Part shown: piece by piece, positions 37,033 to 46,495 of the stretch
Position numbering within the stretch: position 1 is the first letter of the stretch
Layout of the letters: each line of letters begins with the position of its first letter
Source: Janthinobacterium sp. 64
GTDB lineage: Bacteria > Pseudomonadota > Gammaproteobacteria > Burkholderiales > Burkholderiaceae_D
Assembly (NCBI RefSeq): GCF_002813325.1
Contig: NZ_PHUG01000001.1
Span: forward strand, 4,898,001-4,962,000
Direction: 5' to 3'
DNA: 64,000 nt
Position numbers and translations under genes: made by a program
The notes under the pieces: model-generated
Told to the model about the DNA's origin: nothing
Database searches by the model: none
What the model saw: the letters and a program-made list of their open reading frames with translations, nothing else

Positions 37033-39879
37033 TTAGAACTTGTAGGAACCGCTCAGGTAGAACTGGCGGCCCAGGGCGCTCGAGTACGATGGGTTGTAGC
37101 CCACTTGATGCGAACCCGTGTTACGCAGGGTGAACGGCGGATCGCGGTCGAACAGGTTCAGGATGCCGCCCGTGATTTCCACGTTCTTCAGCGGACGATA
37201 AGCCGTCTGGAAGTCGAAGGTGGTGTAGCTCGGCACTTCCAGCTGGATGCCATAGCATTCGCCAGGGCTGCCGGCGACGATCACGGCGCAATCATCGGCC
37301 GTCTGTTCCTTGTCCGTGTAGCCATTGCGGTAGCTGGCGCTCAGCGTATGCGTGAACTTGGCCGTCTCATACGTGCTGGTGGCGCGGATGATGTTGCGGA
37401 AGCTGACCTTGTCGTTCGAGCCGTAGCGATTCAAGCTGGTTTCCCATTGATCATTGGTGCCTGGCGTCGTGTAGCGCGAGCGCAGCAGGTAGGTACCCAT
37501 CAGGCGGGTCGTCAGGCGGCCGTCCAGCAGCTTCATCTTGTGGGTGAAGTCGTAGTCGATACCGCGGTTTTCCACCTTGCCGATGTTGATAGGCAGCAGT
37601 TTGATGGCCAGCACGTCTTTGCCCGTCGAGCCGATGTGCTTGAGGGTGTAGCGGTCGGCGTACTTGGCCGGATTGTTGAAGATCAAGCCTTCGGGAACGA
37701 CAGTCGCCTGGTCGTTGATCTGCACGTTCCACAGGTCGAACGACATCGACAGGCTGTCGATCGGTTCGAAGACGGTGCCGATGCTCCATTGCTTCGACGT
37801 TTCCGGCTTCAGCTCAGGATTGCCAATTTGAACGGCTTCGAACTGCTGGCGTCCCACGCCTTCGCAATAGCTGGCCAGCGGATGGCCGCCCATGCCGTTC
37901 GCTGCCGTCAGCGGGCATTGGTAGTTACCACCCGTGACGCCAAAGTCTTCCAGCGGGCCGGCGATTTCCTGCATGCTGGCGGCGCGGAAGCCCGTGCCGG
38001 CAGCGGCGCGGAACATCAGGCTCTTGGTCGCGGAATACTTGCCGCTGATTTTCCAGGTGGTGGCGTTTTCTTTCTTGCCTACCGTCTTGCCCGTCAGCTT
38101 GTTATCGATGGCGCCGATCTGGTCATAACGCAGCGAGCCGGTCATTTCCAGTTTTTTCGAAATTGGCAGCATCAGTTCGGCATAGGCGCCAGCGTTGTCG
38201 CGTGCGTATTCGCTGTCGACCTGTGCATTGTCAAACAGGATTTGCGCCTGCTTGGCCACGTCCGCCTGCTGCACCTTGTACGAAGTGTTGCGGTAGTCGG
38301 CGCCCACGCCCAGCATGGCGGTGCCGCCTGGCAGCGAGAACACGGGACGCGAAGCGCGGCCATCGATGCCCTTCATTTCCACGGTTTGCGTGTTGTAGGT
38401 GCCGCTGAAGCCCGTGCCCAGCAGTGCCTGGCGCATGGCGTCCGGCATGGAACCGACCGGGTAGGCGAACGGGTCGATATTGCCGGCGGCGATTTGCGCG
38501 TCGAACTTGTCGGCCAGCGGGAAACCGCTGACATAGGTCTGCGTTTGCTTGTTTTTCGAGTACGTTACAGCCGAGTTGATATCCCAGCCGAATGCATTGC
38601 CATCGACGCCGGCGACGATATGGGTGGCTTTGGTGCCATAGTCGTAGACGCGGTTGCCCATTTCCGACAGGCGGTACTTGGCGACGGCGCCCGTGGCGTT
38701 GGCCAATTGCGTTGGCGTCAGGTTCGGCGCCAGGTATTTGTTGAACAGCGGTGAGCCGACATCGACGGAGAAATCGGCCGGATACGGCGCAATGCTGGCG
38801 ATGACGCGTGCTTCGGTGTAAGCAAGGTCATAGAAACCCTGGAAGCCGGTCTTGCCCAGTTTGACGGTACCTGAGCTGAAGATGGCGTCGCGCTTCGATT
38901 CGGGATTGATTTCGATGGTCGATGGCGAATCGAAATAGCAATTGCCGTCGCCATAGAAATCCATGTTGCTGGCGGCGCATTTGCCGCCATGGGCCAATGC
39001 GTACGGGTTCAGGTTGACGCTATCGACGAAGGGCGTGCCGGTCTTCGGATTGATGACCACGGCGCCCGTCAGCGGATCGGTACGGTTGTAATCGACAGCC
39101 GCATTGCCCGGGGCTGAACGCGAGGAACCGTTGATGAATTGCAGCGCCTTGCCGGTCTTCGGATCGTTGAAATTGATGATGCCGCTTTTCGCGAAGCTGC
39201 GCTGCGATGCTTTCAGCGATTTTTGTTCGTCATGGCTGGCCGACACGAAGATGCTATAGCCATCGTCGTCGATGTCGCCGAAGCCCTTGCTGATCGAAAT
39301 CGAGTTGCTGGCGCCGCCTTTTTCTTCAGGACGCGAGTACTTGGCGTTGATTTCCAGCGGCGCCGCACCTTTTTTCAGGATGAAGTTGACCACGCCGGCG
39401 ATGGCGTCGGCGCCATACAGGGCCGAGGCGCCGTCGGTCAGCACTTCCACGCGCTCGATGGCCGACAGGGGGATCGAGTTCAGGTCGATGGTGGTGCCGG
39501 AATTGGATGGCGCCACACGGCGGCCGTTCAGCAGCACCAGCGTGTAGGCTGCGCCGATATCGTGGATCGAGGCCGTGGTGACGCCGCCGCCGCCGCCGCC
39601 AACCGAATCGGCGGCCACGGAGAAGCCCTGCATCGCAGGAATTTGCTGAATGAAATCGGTCACCGTGGTGACGCCCGTTTTCTTGATGTCTTTCTGATTG
39701 AACGACTGCACCGGCAGCGATGCTTCGGAAGCGATGCGCTTGATGCTCGAACCCGTGACTTCCACGCGTTGCATGGTGCCATCTGTTGTTTCTTGCGCAT
39801 ACGCTGCATGCATGCCCAGGGCAATACTGCCAGCAAACATCAGGCGCAAGGAGCGCGACATTACATTTTCTATCATCAT
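37033..39879 (-). CDS. TonB-dependent receptor with Gly-rich plug segment
   Basis: A receptor of about 948 residues. The first of two adjacent ATGs (39879) is used because AAGGAA lies about six bases upstream and a signal peptide follows directly (MMIENVMSRSLRLMFAGSIA, cleavage after AAYAQ). The frame is open further upstream but without signal logic. The plug starts MQRVEVTGSSIKRIASEAS and has an unusual run of six Gly (SVGGGGGGVTTASIHDIG) where relatives have a SLRGLG motif, then LVLLNGRRVAPS and AIERVEVLTDGASALYGADA. The barrel includes GFRAASMQE, LKPETSKQWSIG and a final GSYKF with terminal Phe. It is the first of three receptors in a row on this strand, each with its own terminator, so they are probably transcribed separately. 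Confidence 0.9.
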   Translation of the reverse strand: MMIENVMSRSLRLMFAGSIALGMHAAYAQETTDGTMQRVEVTGSSIKRIASEASLPVQSFNQKDIKKTGVTTVTDFIQQIPAMQGFSVAADSVGGGGGGVTTASIHDIGAAYTLVLLNGRRVAPSNSGTTIDLNSIPLSAIERVEVLTDGASALYGADAIAGVVNFILKKGAAPLEINAKYSRPEEKGGASNSISISKGFGDIDDDGYSIFVSASHDEQKSLKASQRSFAKSGIINFNDPKTGKALQFINGSSRSAPGNAAVDYNRTDPLTGAVVINPKTGTPFVDSVNLNPYALAHGGKCAASNMDFYGDGNCYFDSPSTIEINPESKRDAIFSSGTVKLGKTGFQGFYDLAYTEARVIASIAPYPADFSVDVGSPLFNKYLAPNLTPTQLANATGAVAKYRLSEMGNRVYDYGTKATHIVAGVDGNAFGWDINSAVTYSKNKQTQTYVSGFPLADKFDAQIAAGNIDPFAYPVGSMPDAMRQALLGTGFSGTYNTQTVEMKGIDGRASRPVFSLPGGTAMLGVGADYRNTSYKVQQADVAKQAQILFDNAQVDSEYARDNAGAYAELMLPISKKLEMTGSLRYDQIGAIDNKLTGKTVGKKENATTWKISGKYSATKSLMFRAAAGTGFRAASMQEIAGPLEDFGVTGGNYQCPLTAANGMGGHPLASYCEGVGRQQFEAVQIGNPELKPETSKQWSIGTVFEPIDSLSMSFDLWNVQINDQATVVPEGLIFNNPAKYADRYTLKHIGSTGKDVLAIKLLPINIGKVENRGIDYDFTHKMKLLDGRLTTRLMGTYLLRSRYTTPGTNDQWETSLNRYGSNDKVSFRNIIRATSTYETAKFTHTLSASYRNGYTDKEQTADDCAVIVAGSPGECYGIQLEVPSYTTFDFQTAYRPLKNVEITGGILNLFDRDPPFTLRNTGSHQVGYNPSYSSALGRQFYLSGSYKF

Positions 39880-39928
39880 CTGAAATTCCTTGTTATTGTG
39901 ATAAAGGCGGCAATTATTTTGAAATAAC

Positions 39929-40031
39929 TTGTTGCTTACCAACAATTTATTTGCCTTTTTGAAAATCCACCAATGAAAATTCTGTAAATTTTCAGGGACC
40001 TCATCAAAACATTCACGATTCAGATTGTCAA
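39929..40031 (-). promoter_or_regulatory. Upstream region of TBDR gene with two perfect inverted repeats
   Basis: Reading toward the receptor, TTGACA (40031-40026) is followed about 17 bases later by TTTGAT, a weak -10. A 7-bp inverted repeat (39975-39981 with 39987-39993) and a 6-bp one (39929-39934 with 39940-39945) lie in the predicted leader. Either could be an operator or an RNA hairpin. No known regulator is recognised. Confidence 0.35.
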
Positions 40032-40132
40032 TTTCGCGCAGACTTTTTGGATGAAATGCAACATTTTCCTGTTTTTTTTATAATCCTTCAGTAATAAAGT
40101 ATCGTGAACCCTTGTCAGGCGTGCTCAGATGG

Positions 40133-40176
40133 GTAAAATAAAACGGCGCACATCATCGCTGACGGCGCCGCTTTTT
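40133..40176 (-). terminator. Probable terminator of TBDR gene
   Basis: On the minus strand a GC-rich stem (CGGCGC/GCGCCG, outer bases near 40144 and 40168) with a long loop is followed by TTTTATTTT. It lies about 70 bases after the receptor stop. The loop is large, so the call is tentative. Confidence 0.5.
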
Positions 40177-40236
40177 CTATTGCTGGCACGCTGTTGCCAG
40201 CGCTGCCTGTTTTATCTATCGCGCTGAAAATTCCCC

Positions 40237-42912
40237 TTAAAACGTATAGCTGCCACGCAGGTAATACGCGCGCCCTATCGGGTCCGTATAGCGCGGGTCA
40301 TAGCCTTTCTGGAACATCGTGCCCTGGTTCGAAAACGGCGGTTCCTTGTCCAGCAGGTTTTTGACGCCAGCCGTGAGCAGCAAGCCCTTCCACGCATAAC
40401 TGCCCGATATGCCAAGCAGGCTGTAGGACGGCACATCGTGCTTGTATTGATCGGCAACATTGTTCTGGTCCGTATAGCCGGACTTGAACGATTGCGACAG
40501 GGTGGCGCCCCAGTTGCCCTTGCGCCAGTTCAGCGCCGCCGTGTGTTTCCAGCGGAAGACGGGATTGTTGTCCGCATAGCGGCCCACGTTGGCAATGAAT
40601 TTGCCGCCGCGCTCGTTCTGGTAGTCGTACTTGTGGGTCCAGGTGCCGTCCACCGACACGCTGAAATCGCCGTAGGCGCTGCGTCCCAGGCGCGCATTCA
40701 GGCTCACGTCGATGCCGTCGGTTTTCACTTCACCGAGGTTGTCGTTCAGGTCGAGAATGGCGAACGGCGAGCCATCGGGATTGCGCAGGAACAAGGCCTT
40801 GTATTTCTCGTAGTTGCCATAGATGGATTGCTCTGGCAACGAGGAAATTTTGTCTTTCAGGTGGATGTTCCAGTAGTCGACGGCGACCGTGATTTCCTTG
40901 ACCGGTTCGAGCACCAGGCCAAAGGCAAACGTGGTGGATTTTTCCGGCTTCAGCTTTGCATTGCCGCCTTGCAGCTTGAATTGCTGCAAGTCGCAGTCGC
41001 GCAGCGGATTGGCACCCGGCTGGGCTACGCCGCCCGGGCACAGGATGGGGTCATTGTAGGAATCATTGGTGTCGTTTTTCGATGGCGGCGCGTTCTTTTC
41101 AAACAAGGTCGGTGCGCGGAAACCCGTGCTGGCCGAACCGCGCAGGACCAGCGTGCTGCTGGCCTGGTAGCGCAGGGCCAGCTTGGGATTGGTGGTGCTG
41201 CCCACGTCGCTGTAATGGTCGAAGCGGGCGGCCAGCTGCACTTCCAGGTCCTTGATCAGCGGCAAGTTGACTTCGCCGAAGACGGCCTGGATGGTGCGCG
41301 AGCCGCTTTTCGACAGCGAACCGGACAGGCCGGAACTGGTGGCCTGGCTGGCGATATCGCGGTTGACATTGAAGTCGGCTTTTTCACGCCGTAGTTCACC
41401 GCCGAGAGCGATGGCCAGCGGGCCGCCGGCCAGTTGCATCAGTTCGCGGCTGCCCTTGATGTCGAAGCCCGTCGTGGTGACCCTGGCGTTCTGCACTTCG
41501 CCGCGCAGGGCTGTGCTGTCGAGGTAAGCCTTGCCGGGGGCATCCTGCACGCCAAACGGGTTCAGGATGCCATTGAGCACGCCAGCGGCAAAGCCCGCAT
41601 CCTGCACGTAGCCGTTGGTAAATTTCTCCGACGACTTGCTGATCGCATGGCTCAGCCCCGTCTTGTAATCCCAGCCCGCCAGCTCGCCTTCCAGCGCCAG
41701 CACCAGGCGGTCGGCTTTGCCGCTGGAGTCGATCTGCCGCTGACCCGCCTCGACGGGACGCCAGTTGACGCTCAGCGGCTGTCCCGACAGTCCCGGCTGG
41801 GCCGGCACGCCGCCCGCATTGCCCGGATAGTATTTGCTGGTATTGGGCAAGATCAAGCCAATTTGCGGCGGCGGCGCCGTGCGTGCCTTCACCTTGTTTT
41901 CCGAATGCAGGTATTCCACCGTGGCCAGGTGGCCGCCGCCCAGCTTGAAGGCGCCCTTGCCGAAGAAGGCCAGCTGTTCCTGCGCCGGCAGGTCGTCGAT
42001 CTGGCGCGTGTAATCCTGGCGGCAAGTGCCGTTCGCCGGCACGGCCGGCACCGACAGCGGCGGCAGGCAGCCGCTGGCCGCGGAGGGATTGCCGGCCAGG
42101 CCCTTGCCGCCGTTGGCGGCCGCATCGAAGTAATTGCCGGGGAAGGTCGTGCCGCTGGTAATGGACAGGCCGCGCGAGGGGATGATGCCGGTGGCCGAGA
42201 AAGCGCGGTCCTGCGAGGTCAGCACTTCTTGCTTGTGATAGTCGAGCACGCCAAAAATATTGTAGCCATCCGTGTCGAGCTCGCCAAAGCCCGTCGACAG
42301 GTTGAGGCGGTGCTCGTCGCCGCCCTTGTGCTGGGGGGCGACGACCTCGGCGGTGATATTCGTGACGTTGACGGAGCGCTTCGTGATGAAATTGATGACG
42401 CCGCCGATGGCGTCCGTGCCGTAGATGGCCGAGGCGCCGTCGCGCAGCACTTCGACTCTTTCCAGGGCGGCGATGGGAATGATGTTCAGGTCGACGCTGG
42501 CGCCGTCATACGGATGGTTGGCGATGCGCCGGCCATTGAGCAGCACCAGGGTCTTGTCGCCGCCCAGTCCGCGCAAGTCGGCGCTGGCCTGGCCGCCCGT
42601 GGGCAAGCCGCTGGTATTGCCGCCGACGGCATTGCCGCTGCCCATGCTCGATGCGTTCGCGGGGATCCTGCCCAGCACTTCCTGGGCCGTCGTCAAGCCC
42701 TGTCTGGCGAAATCCTCGGCCTTGAAAATGGACAAGGGCGTCGCCGTTTCCGCGACGAGGCGCTTGATGGAGGAGCCGGTGACTTCGACTCTTTGCATGG
42801 CGGGCGTGCCGGCTGTGTCGGTGTCCTGCGCCATGGCCGCATGGCCATAAACACCGAGCAAGGCTGCGCACAGCAGGCGCAAGGCAGGGAAGGGACTGCG
42901 GGTTGGCATCAT
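40237..42912 (-). CDS. TonB-dependent receptor
   Basis: A receptor of about 891 residues. The ATG pair at 42912/42909 follows an AGGAG at good distance and starts a signal peptide (MMPTRSPFPALRLLCAALLG, cleavage after AAMAQ). The plug begins MQRVEVTGSSIKRLVAETAT and includes SADLRGLGGDKTLVLLNGRR and ALERVEVLRDGASAIYGTDA. The barrel has STGFRAPTLFEKNAPPSKND, a Cys pair around CPGGVAQPGANPLRDCDL, LKPEKSTTFAFG and a terminal RGSYTF. The start context CAGATGATG is the same as that of the neighbouring receptor at 37033-39879, which suggests the two genes descend from a local duplication, although their proteins are now well diverged. Substrate unknown. Confidence 0.9.
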   Translation of the reverse strand: MMPTRSPFPALRLLCAALLGVYGHAAMAQDTDTAGTPAMQRVEVTGSSIKRLVAETATPLSIFKAEDFARQGLTTAQEVLGRIPANASSMGSGNAVGGNTSGLPTGGQASADLRGLGGDKTLVLLNGRRIANHPYDGASVDLNIIPIAALERVEVLRDGASAIYGTDAIGGVINFITKRSVNVTNITAEVVAPQHKGGDEHRLNLSTGFGELDTDGYNIFGVLDYHKQEVLTSQDRAFSATGIIPSRGLSITSGTTFPGNYFDAAANGGKGLAGNPSAASGCLPPLSVPAVPANGTCRQDYTRQIDDLPAQEQLAFFGKGAFKLGGGHLATVEYLHSENKVKARTAPPPQIGLILPNTSKYYPGNAGGVPAQPGLSGQPLSVNWRPVEAGQRQIDSSGKADRLVLALEGELAGWDYKTGLSHAISKSSEKFTNGYVQDAGFAAGVLNGILNPFGVQDAPGKAYLDSTALRGEVQNARVTTTGFDIKGSRELMQLAGGPLAIALGGELRREKADFNVNRDIASQATSSGLSGSLSKSGSRTIQAVFGEVNLPLIKDLEVQLAARFDHYSDVGSTTNPKLALRYQASSTLVLRGSASTGFRAPTLFEKNAPPSKNDTNDSYNDPILCPGGVAQPGANPLRDCDLQQFKLQGGNAKLKPEKSTTFAFGLVLEPVKEITVAVDYWNIHLKDKISSLPEQSIYGNYEKYKALFLRNPDGSPFAILDLNDNLGEVKTDGIDVSLNARLGRSAYGDFSVSVDGTWTHKYDYQNERGGKFIANVGRYADNNPVFRWKHTAALNWRKGNWGATLSQSFKSGYTDQNNVADQYKHDVPSYSLLGISGSYAWKGLLLTAGVKNLLDKEPPFSNQGTMFQKGYDPRYTDPIGRAYYLRGSYTF

Positions 42913-43037
42913 CTGACACTCCTGTGGCGTGGGTTTGGCCAAGTGGCCTGCAAGGGAGTTTTACAGGCGCGCGGGAGCTAAGGTTTGCGTTTGCGCAATA
43001 GGCATGTGGATGCGTGTCCGCGCGCCACAGTCGGAAC

Positions 43038-43064
43038 AAAAAAAGGCGGTGATTGCTCACCGCC
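43038..43064 (-). terminator. Intrinsic terminator of TBDR gene
   Basis: A perfect 8-bp stem (43045-43052 with 43057-43064) with a four-base loop is followed, on the minus strand, by seven T. It lies 24 bases after the stop codon of the receptor gene that starts at 45893. Confidence 0.9.
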
Positions 43065-43088
43065 TCGCGTCAAAATGCCTGCGTCAGC

Positions 43089-45893
43089 TTAGAAGAACTT
43101 GTAGCTGGCGCCCAGTTTGAAGTAGCGGCCGATGGCGCCGCTGGCATCCATCGGGTTGTAGCTCATACCGCCATAGGTCAGCGGATCGAGCGGCGCGATC
43201 TTGTCGGTCACGTTGTTGATTGAGGCAAACAGTTGCAGCTGCTTGCTGACATTCCAGCGGCTCGACAGGTCGAGCGTGGTGAACGAGGCGAGCTTGCAAC
43301 CGTTCGGCGCCGGTGTGCCGTCGGCCAGTTTGGAGGAGCAAGGAATGCCCTCGAACTTGATATTTTTCATGTCCGAACGATAGTTCAGCACGCCGCTGAC
43401 GTTCCAGTTGCCCAGGTCCCACGAGCCGGTGAGATTGATCTTGTCCTTCGGCGTGCCGGCGCAGTTGGAGGTATCGCAATTGCCATGCGTGCCGGCAAAC
43501 TGGTAGCGCACGGTGGACGACTCGGCCCGCACCCACGAGGCGATGTGGGTCCAGGTCAGGCCGAACGTGGCGCGGCCGTAGTCGCCCAGGCGCACGCGCT
43601 GCTTGACGTCCAGGTCGATACCCTTGATCTCCGTGAAGCTGGAGTTGCGGTACGGCGCCTTGGTGATCAGCAAGACGCCCGTGTTCGGCACCACCACGCC
43701 ATTGATGGTCAGGTTGCTGTCGGAACGGATGGCGGTCGGCAGGGCGGCCGCTTCATTGTACGGCAGCGGATTGATCTCGTTTTCGCGCTTGATCTTCCAG
43801 CCATCGAGCGACAGGCTGGTATCGTTGAACGGATCCCACACGATACCCAGGGTGTAGCCCTTGGATTTTTCCGGCTTGAGGCTGGGGTCGCCAACCTTGA
43901 CGGCCGCCACCTGCAGTTCGCAGTCGCTGGCATTGGCGCCCGGCAGGCGGTTGCCGCCCGGGCAGCGCACGGGATCGCTTACGGTCGCGGTGCCCGTCGA
44001 TTGCGAATCGGCATTGCTTTCGGCCGGGCCCGGCGCGCGGAAGCCTTCCGAATACGTGCCGCGCACGGCGAAGGTTTTCAGCGGCGTCCACTTGGCGCCC
44101 AGTTTCGGCGTGGTCGACGAGAAACGGTCGTATTTGTCGTAACGCAAGGCACCCGACAGTTCCACCGTCTTGAAGACGGGCGCCAGCACTTCCAGGAATA
44201 CGGCCGAGACCTTGCTGTCACCCTTGGCCGCCACGTAACTGGCGTTGATGGAGCCGTCTTCCGTGCCCGTCAGCGACGGATTGTCGAGCTTGTCGCGACG
44301 GTGTTCCGCGCCCACGGCCAGGCCCAGAGCGCCGCCCGGCAACTGCATCAGCTCGCGCGAGGCCTTGACGTCGATGATGTCGAGCTTGGTCGTCGAATCG
44401 GAGGTGGCGTTGGTGACCATGGCCGCGTACAGCGAGGCGGGATTCTTGCCCGCCTGCGCACCGATGTAGTAGGGGAAATGTTTGCTCTGTGGGCTGGAAT
44501 CGCCCAGGGCATCCCTGACGACGGCCATGTTCAGCATGTTGCTGTAATCGAGGTGCAGCTTTGATTCCGAATGCGTGTAGCCGGCATCGTAGTCCCAGCC
44601 CATGGCATTACCCTTGACGCCGAGCACGATGCGGTTGAACTCGTTGTTGGCCTTGCGCGTGCTGGGGCCGACGTCGAAAGCCTGGTAGCGCACGCGCACC
44701 GGCACGCCGTACGGATTTTGCGGGTGCTTGGCCGCCAGCACGATGCTGGTGTCGGCGCCGCTGGCGTAGTTGATGACGCCGGCCTGGTTGCCGGCGTTCG
44801 GCGGGAAGGCAACCGTGGGTGTGACCGATGGCGGGATCATGGTAAAGGCCGTGTCGCGTTTCGAGTAGCCCGCTTCCGCGTACACCTGGGTGTCGGCATT
44901 GACTTGCCAGGTGCCGCGCGTGTACAGGTTGACCGATTCGATCTTCGGCTGCATCGCGCGGAACTGGTCGTGGTGCCACACGCAGCCGCCTTTCGGATCT
45001 TGCGGTGAAGACGCGGACAAGGTGGCGCAGCCGGGCAGGGAGACATAGTTGTTGGTGACGGGGTCGCGGATCAGCCCTGTCGGCGAGGGATTCGCATCGT
45101 TGTTGCTGTTGATGTAGCCGCCGGCGAACTGGGTGTTGATCGCATAGCCATACGGGCGCAGGTCGCCCTTGCCTATCCATTTGCGCCCGGCGCGGTCGCT
45201 GTTCATCAGCATGTCCGATTTGCTGTATTCGGCATTGACGACGACATTGAATTTATCCGTGTCGAGGTTGCCCTTGCCGAAGGTCAGCGAGGCGCGGTGC
45301 TGCTTGGCGTCGCTGTCGCCGGAGATGCCCGTGTCGGCCTTCAGGGTCAGGCCTTCGAAGTCCTTGCGCAGGATGATGTTGACGACGCCGGCGATGGCGT
45401 CCGCGCCATACGTCGACGAGGCGCCGTCCTTGAGGATTTCGATGCGCTCGACGATTTGCATCGGCACGGTGGACAGGTCGGTAAAGCTCTTCTGACCGTC
45501 GTCGGCGCGCGCGAACGGCGCCATCCGGCGGCCATTGAGCAAGACCAGGGTCGAGGTGGCGCCCAGGCCGCGCAGCGAGATGGCCGTGGAACCGGCGGCA
45601 AAACCGTTGCCGAAGCCCGTCGGCAGGGAGCCGGCGCCATCGGCGGTCAGGGTTTGCAGGTATTCGGCGACGGTGGCCTTGCCCGATTTCATCAAGTCAT
45701 CGCGGGTGATGAGCTGTACCGGCGATGCGGTCTCGGCCGTGGCCCGTTTGATGCTCGAGCCTGTAATTTCCACCCGTTGGACATTGGCGTCTTGCGCCAT
45801 TGCCGGCGCAGCCATGATGCCAAGGCTGAGCGCTGCCACGCTACCTGAAAAGATCAGGCGTACGGAGCGGGATATCACTGTTTCCATCATCAT
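43089..45893 (-). CDS. TonB-dependent receptor (barrel ends in Phe-Phe)
   Basis: A receptor of about 934 residues. Three ATGs in a row (45893, 45890, 45887) begin the signal peptide (METVISRSVRLIFSGSVAAL, cleavage after APAMAQ); a GGAG lies upstream. The plug starts VQRVEITGSSIKRATAETAS and carries LVLLNGRRMAPFARADDGQK and VERIEILKDGASSTYGADA. The barrel has GFRAPGPAESN, a Cys pair in the loop FAGTHGNCDTSNCAGTP, and KIAPLDPLTYGGMSYNPMDA. It ends GASYKFF, one residue beyond the usual terminal Phe. It is a close paralogue of the receptor at 32528-35383, sharing long segments in plug, loop and C-terminus. The next gene upstream is the divergently oriented opp operon. Confidence 0.9.
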   Translation of the reverse strand: MMMETVISRSVRLIFSGSVAALSLGIMAAPAMAQDANVQRVEITGSSIKRATAETASPVQLITRDDLMKSGKATVAEYLQTLTADGAGSLPTGFGNGFAAGSTAISLRGLGATSTLVLLNGRRMAPFARADDGQKSFTDLSTVPMQIVERIEILKDGASSTYGADAIAGVVNIILRKDFEGLTLKADTGISGDSDAKQHRASLTFGKGNLDTDKFNVVVNAEYSKSDMLMNSDRAGRKWIGKGDLRPYGYAINTQFAGGYINSNNDANPSPTGLIRDPVTNNYVSLPGCATLSASSPQDPKGGCVWHHDQFRAMQPKIESVNLYTRGTWQVNADTQVYAEAGYSKRDTAFTMIPPSVTPTVAFPPNAGNQAGVINYASGADTSIVLAAKHPQNPYGVPVRVRYQAFDVGPSTRKANNEFNRIVLGVKGNAMGWDYDAGYTHSESKLHLDYSNMLNMAVVRDALGDSSPQSKHFPYYIGAQAGKNPASLYAAMVTNATSDSTTKLDIIDVKASRELMQLPGGALGLAVGAEHRRDKLDNPSLTGTEDGSINASYVAAKGDSKVSAVFLEVLAPVFKTVELSGALRYDKYDRFSSTTPKLGAKWTPLKTFAVRGTYSEGFRAPGPAESNADSQSTGTATVSDPVRCPGGNRLPGANASDCELQVAAVKVGDPSLKPEKSKGYTLGIVWDPFNDTSLSLDGWKIKRENEINPLPYNEAAALPTAIRSDSNLTINGVVVPNTGVLLITKAPYRNSSFTEIKGIDLDVKQRVRLGDYGRATFGLTWTHIASWVRAESSTVRYQFAGTHGNCDTSNCAGTPKDKINLTGSWDLGNWNVSGVLNYRSDMKNIKFEGIPCSSKLADGTPAPNGCKLASFTTLDLSSRWNVSKQLQLFASINNVTDKIAPLDPLTYGGMSYNPMDASGAIGRYFKLGASYKFF

Positions 45894-46495
45894 TCTCAGA
45901 ACTCCGAAAGTGTGCTCGGCTGGCCTGTGTGCGGCACAGCTTTGCCAGGGTGATAAAGATTGCTGCGTCGGCAATCGCTGTGGGTCAAACGGCATATCGT
46001 GCATTGCCGTGATTGATAAGACCATTTGCCGGGAAACCCTGTCAACGCGCACACATGCTTTTTCAGCATGGAAACAACAGTGTTTTTTATAATGTTGATC
46101 AGTTTCAATATTTGCAATTATTTCAATGTTGCATTGCGCCGCATATTTTCCGTACTGCCATAAAAACAGCCGTCATTCGGGGCCGTAAGAGTTACTACCA
46201 GGTATTTTTTCATGGTGGCGGGCGGCTTTTGTTGCGCTGCGGAAGATTTCCCCCGTGATCGGGCGGCCGTGGCTGCGTGCCACGCCAGCACTGCGGCTTT
46301 TCGCCCGGCGGACAAAATATGCGTTATCGTTACGCCTTTTTCCAGCTCGCCGGCATGCGGTCTGGGCTGGCGATGAGCAAGGCATAGATCTTGCGAGGAT
46401 GGACTGGTTTTGGCGGTGGACTCCTGTATCCCAGGGGGAAGCCAGTACAAGCGCACCAATACGGTGCGACGGATAATCGAGATGAAGGGTATTAC
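45894..46495. other. Divergent intergenic region between TBDR gene and opp operon
   Basis: About 600 bases contain no supported gene. An AT-rich part (46080-46140) includes a TATAAT at 46088-46093 without a clear -35. A 6-bp inverted repeat (46054-46059 with 46065-46070) lies on the receptor side. A 6-bp inverted repeat (46452-46457 with 46463-46468) lies about 28 bases before the oppA-like start and may be an operator or a leader hairpin. Confidence 0.35.
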
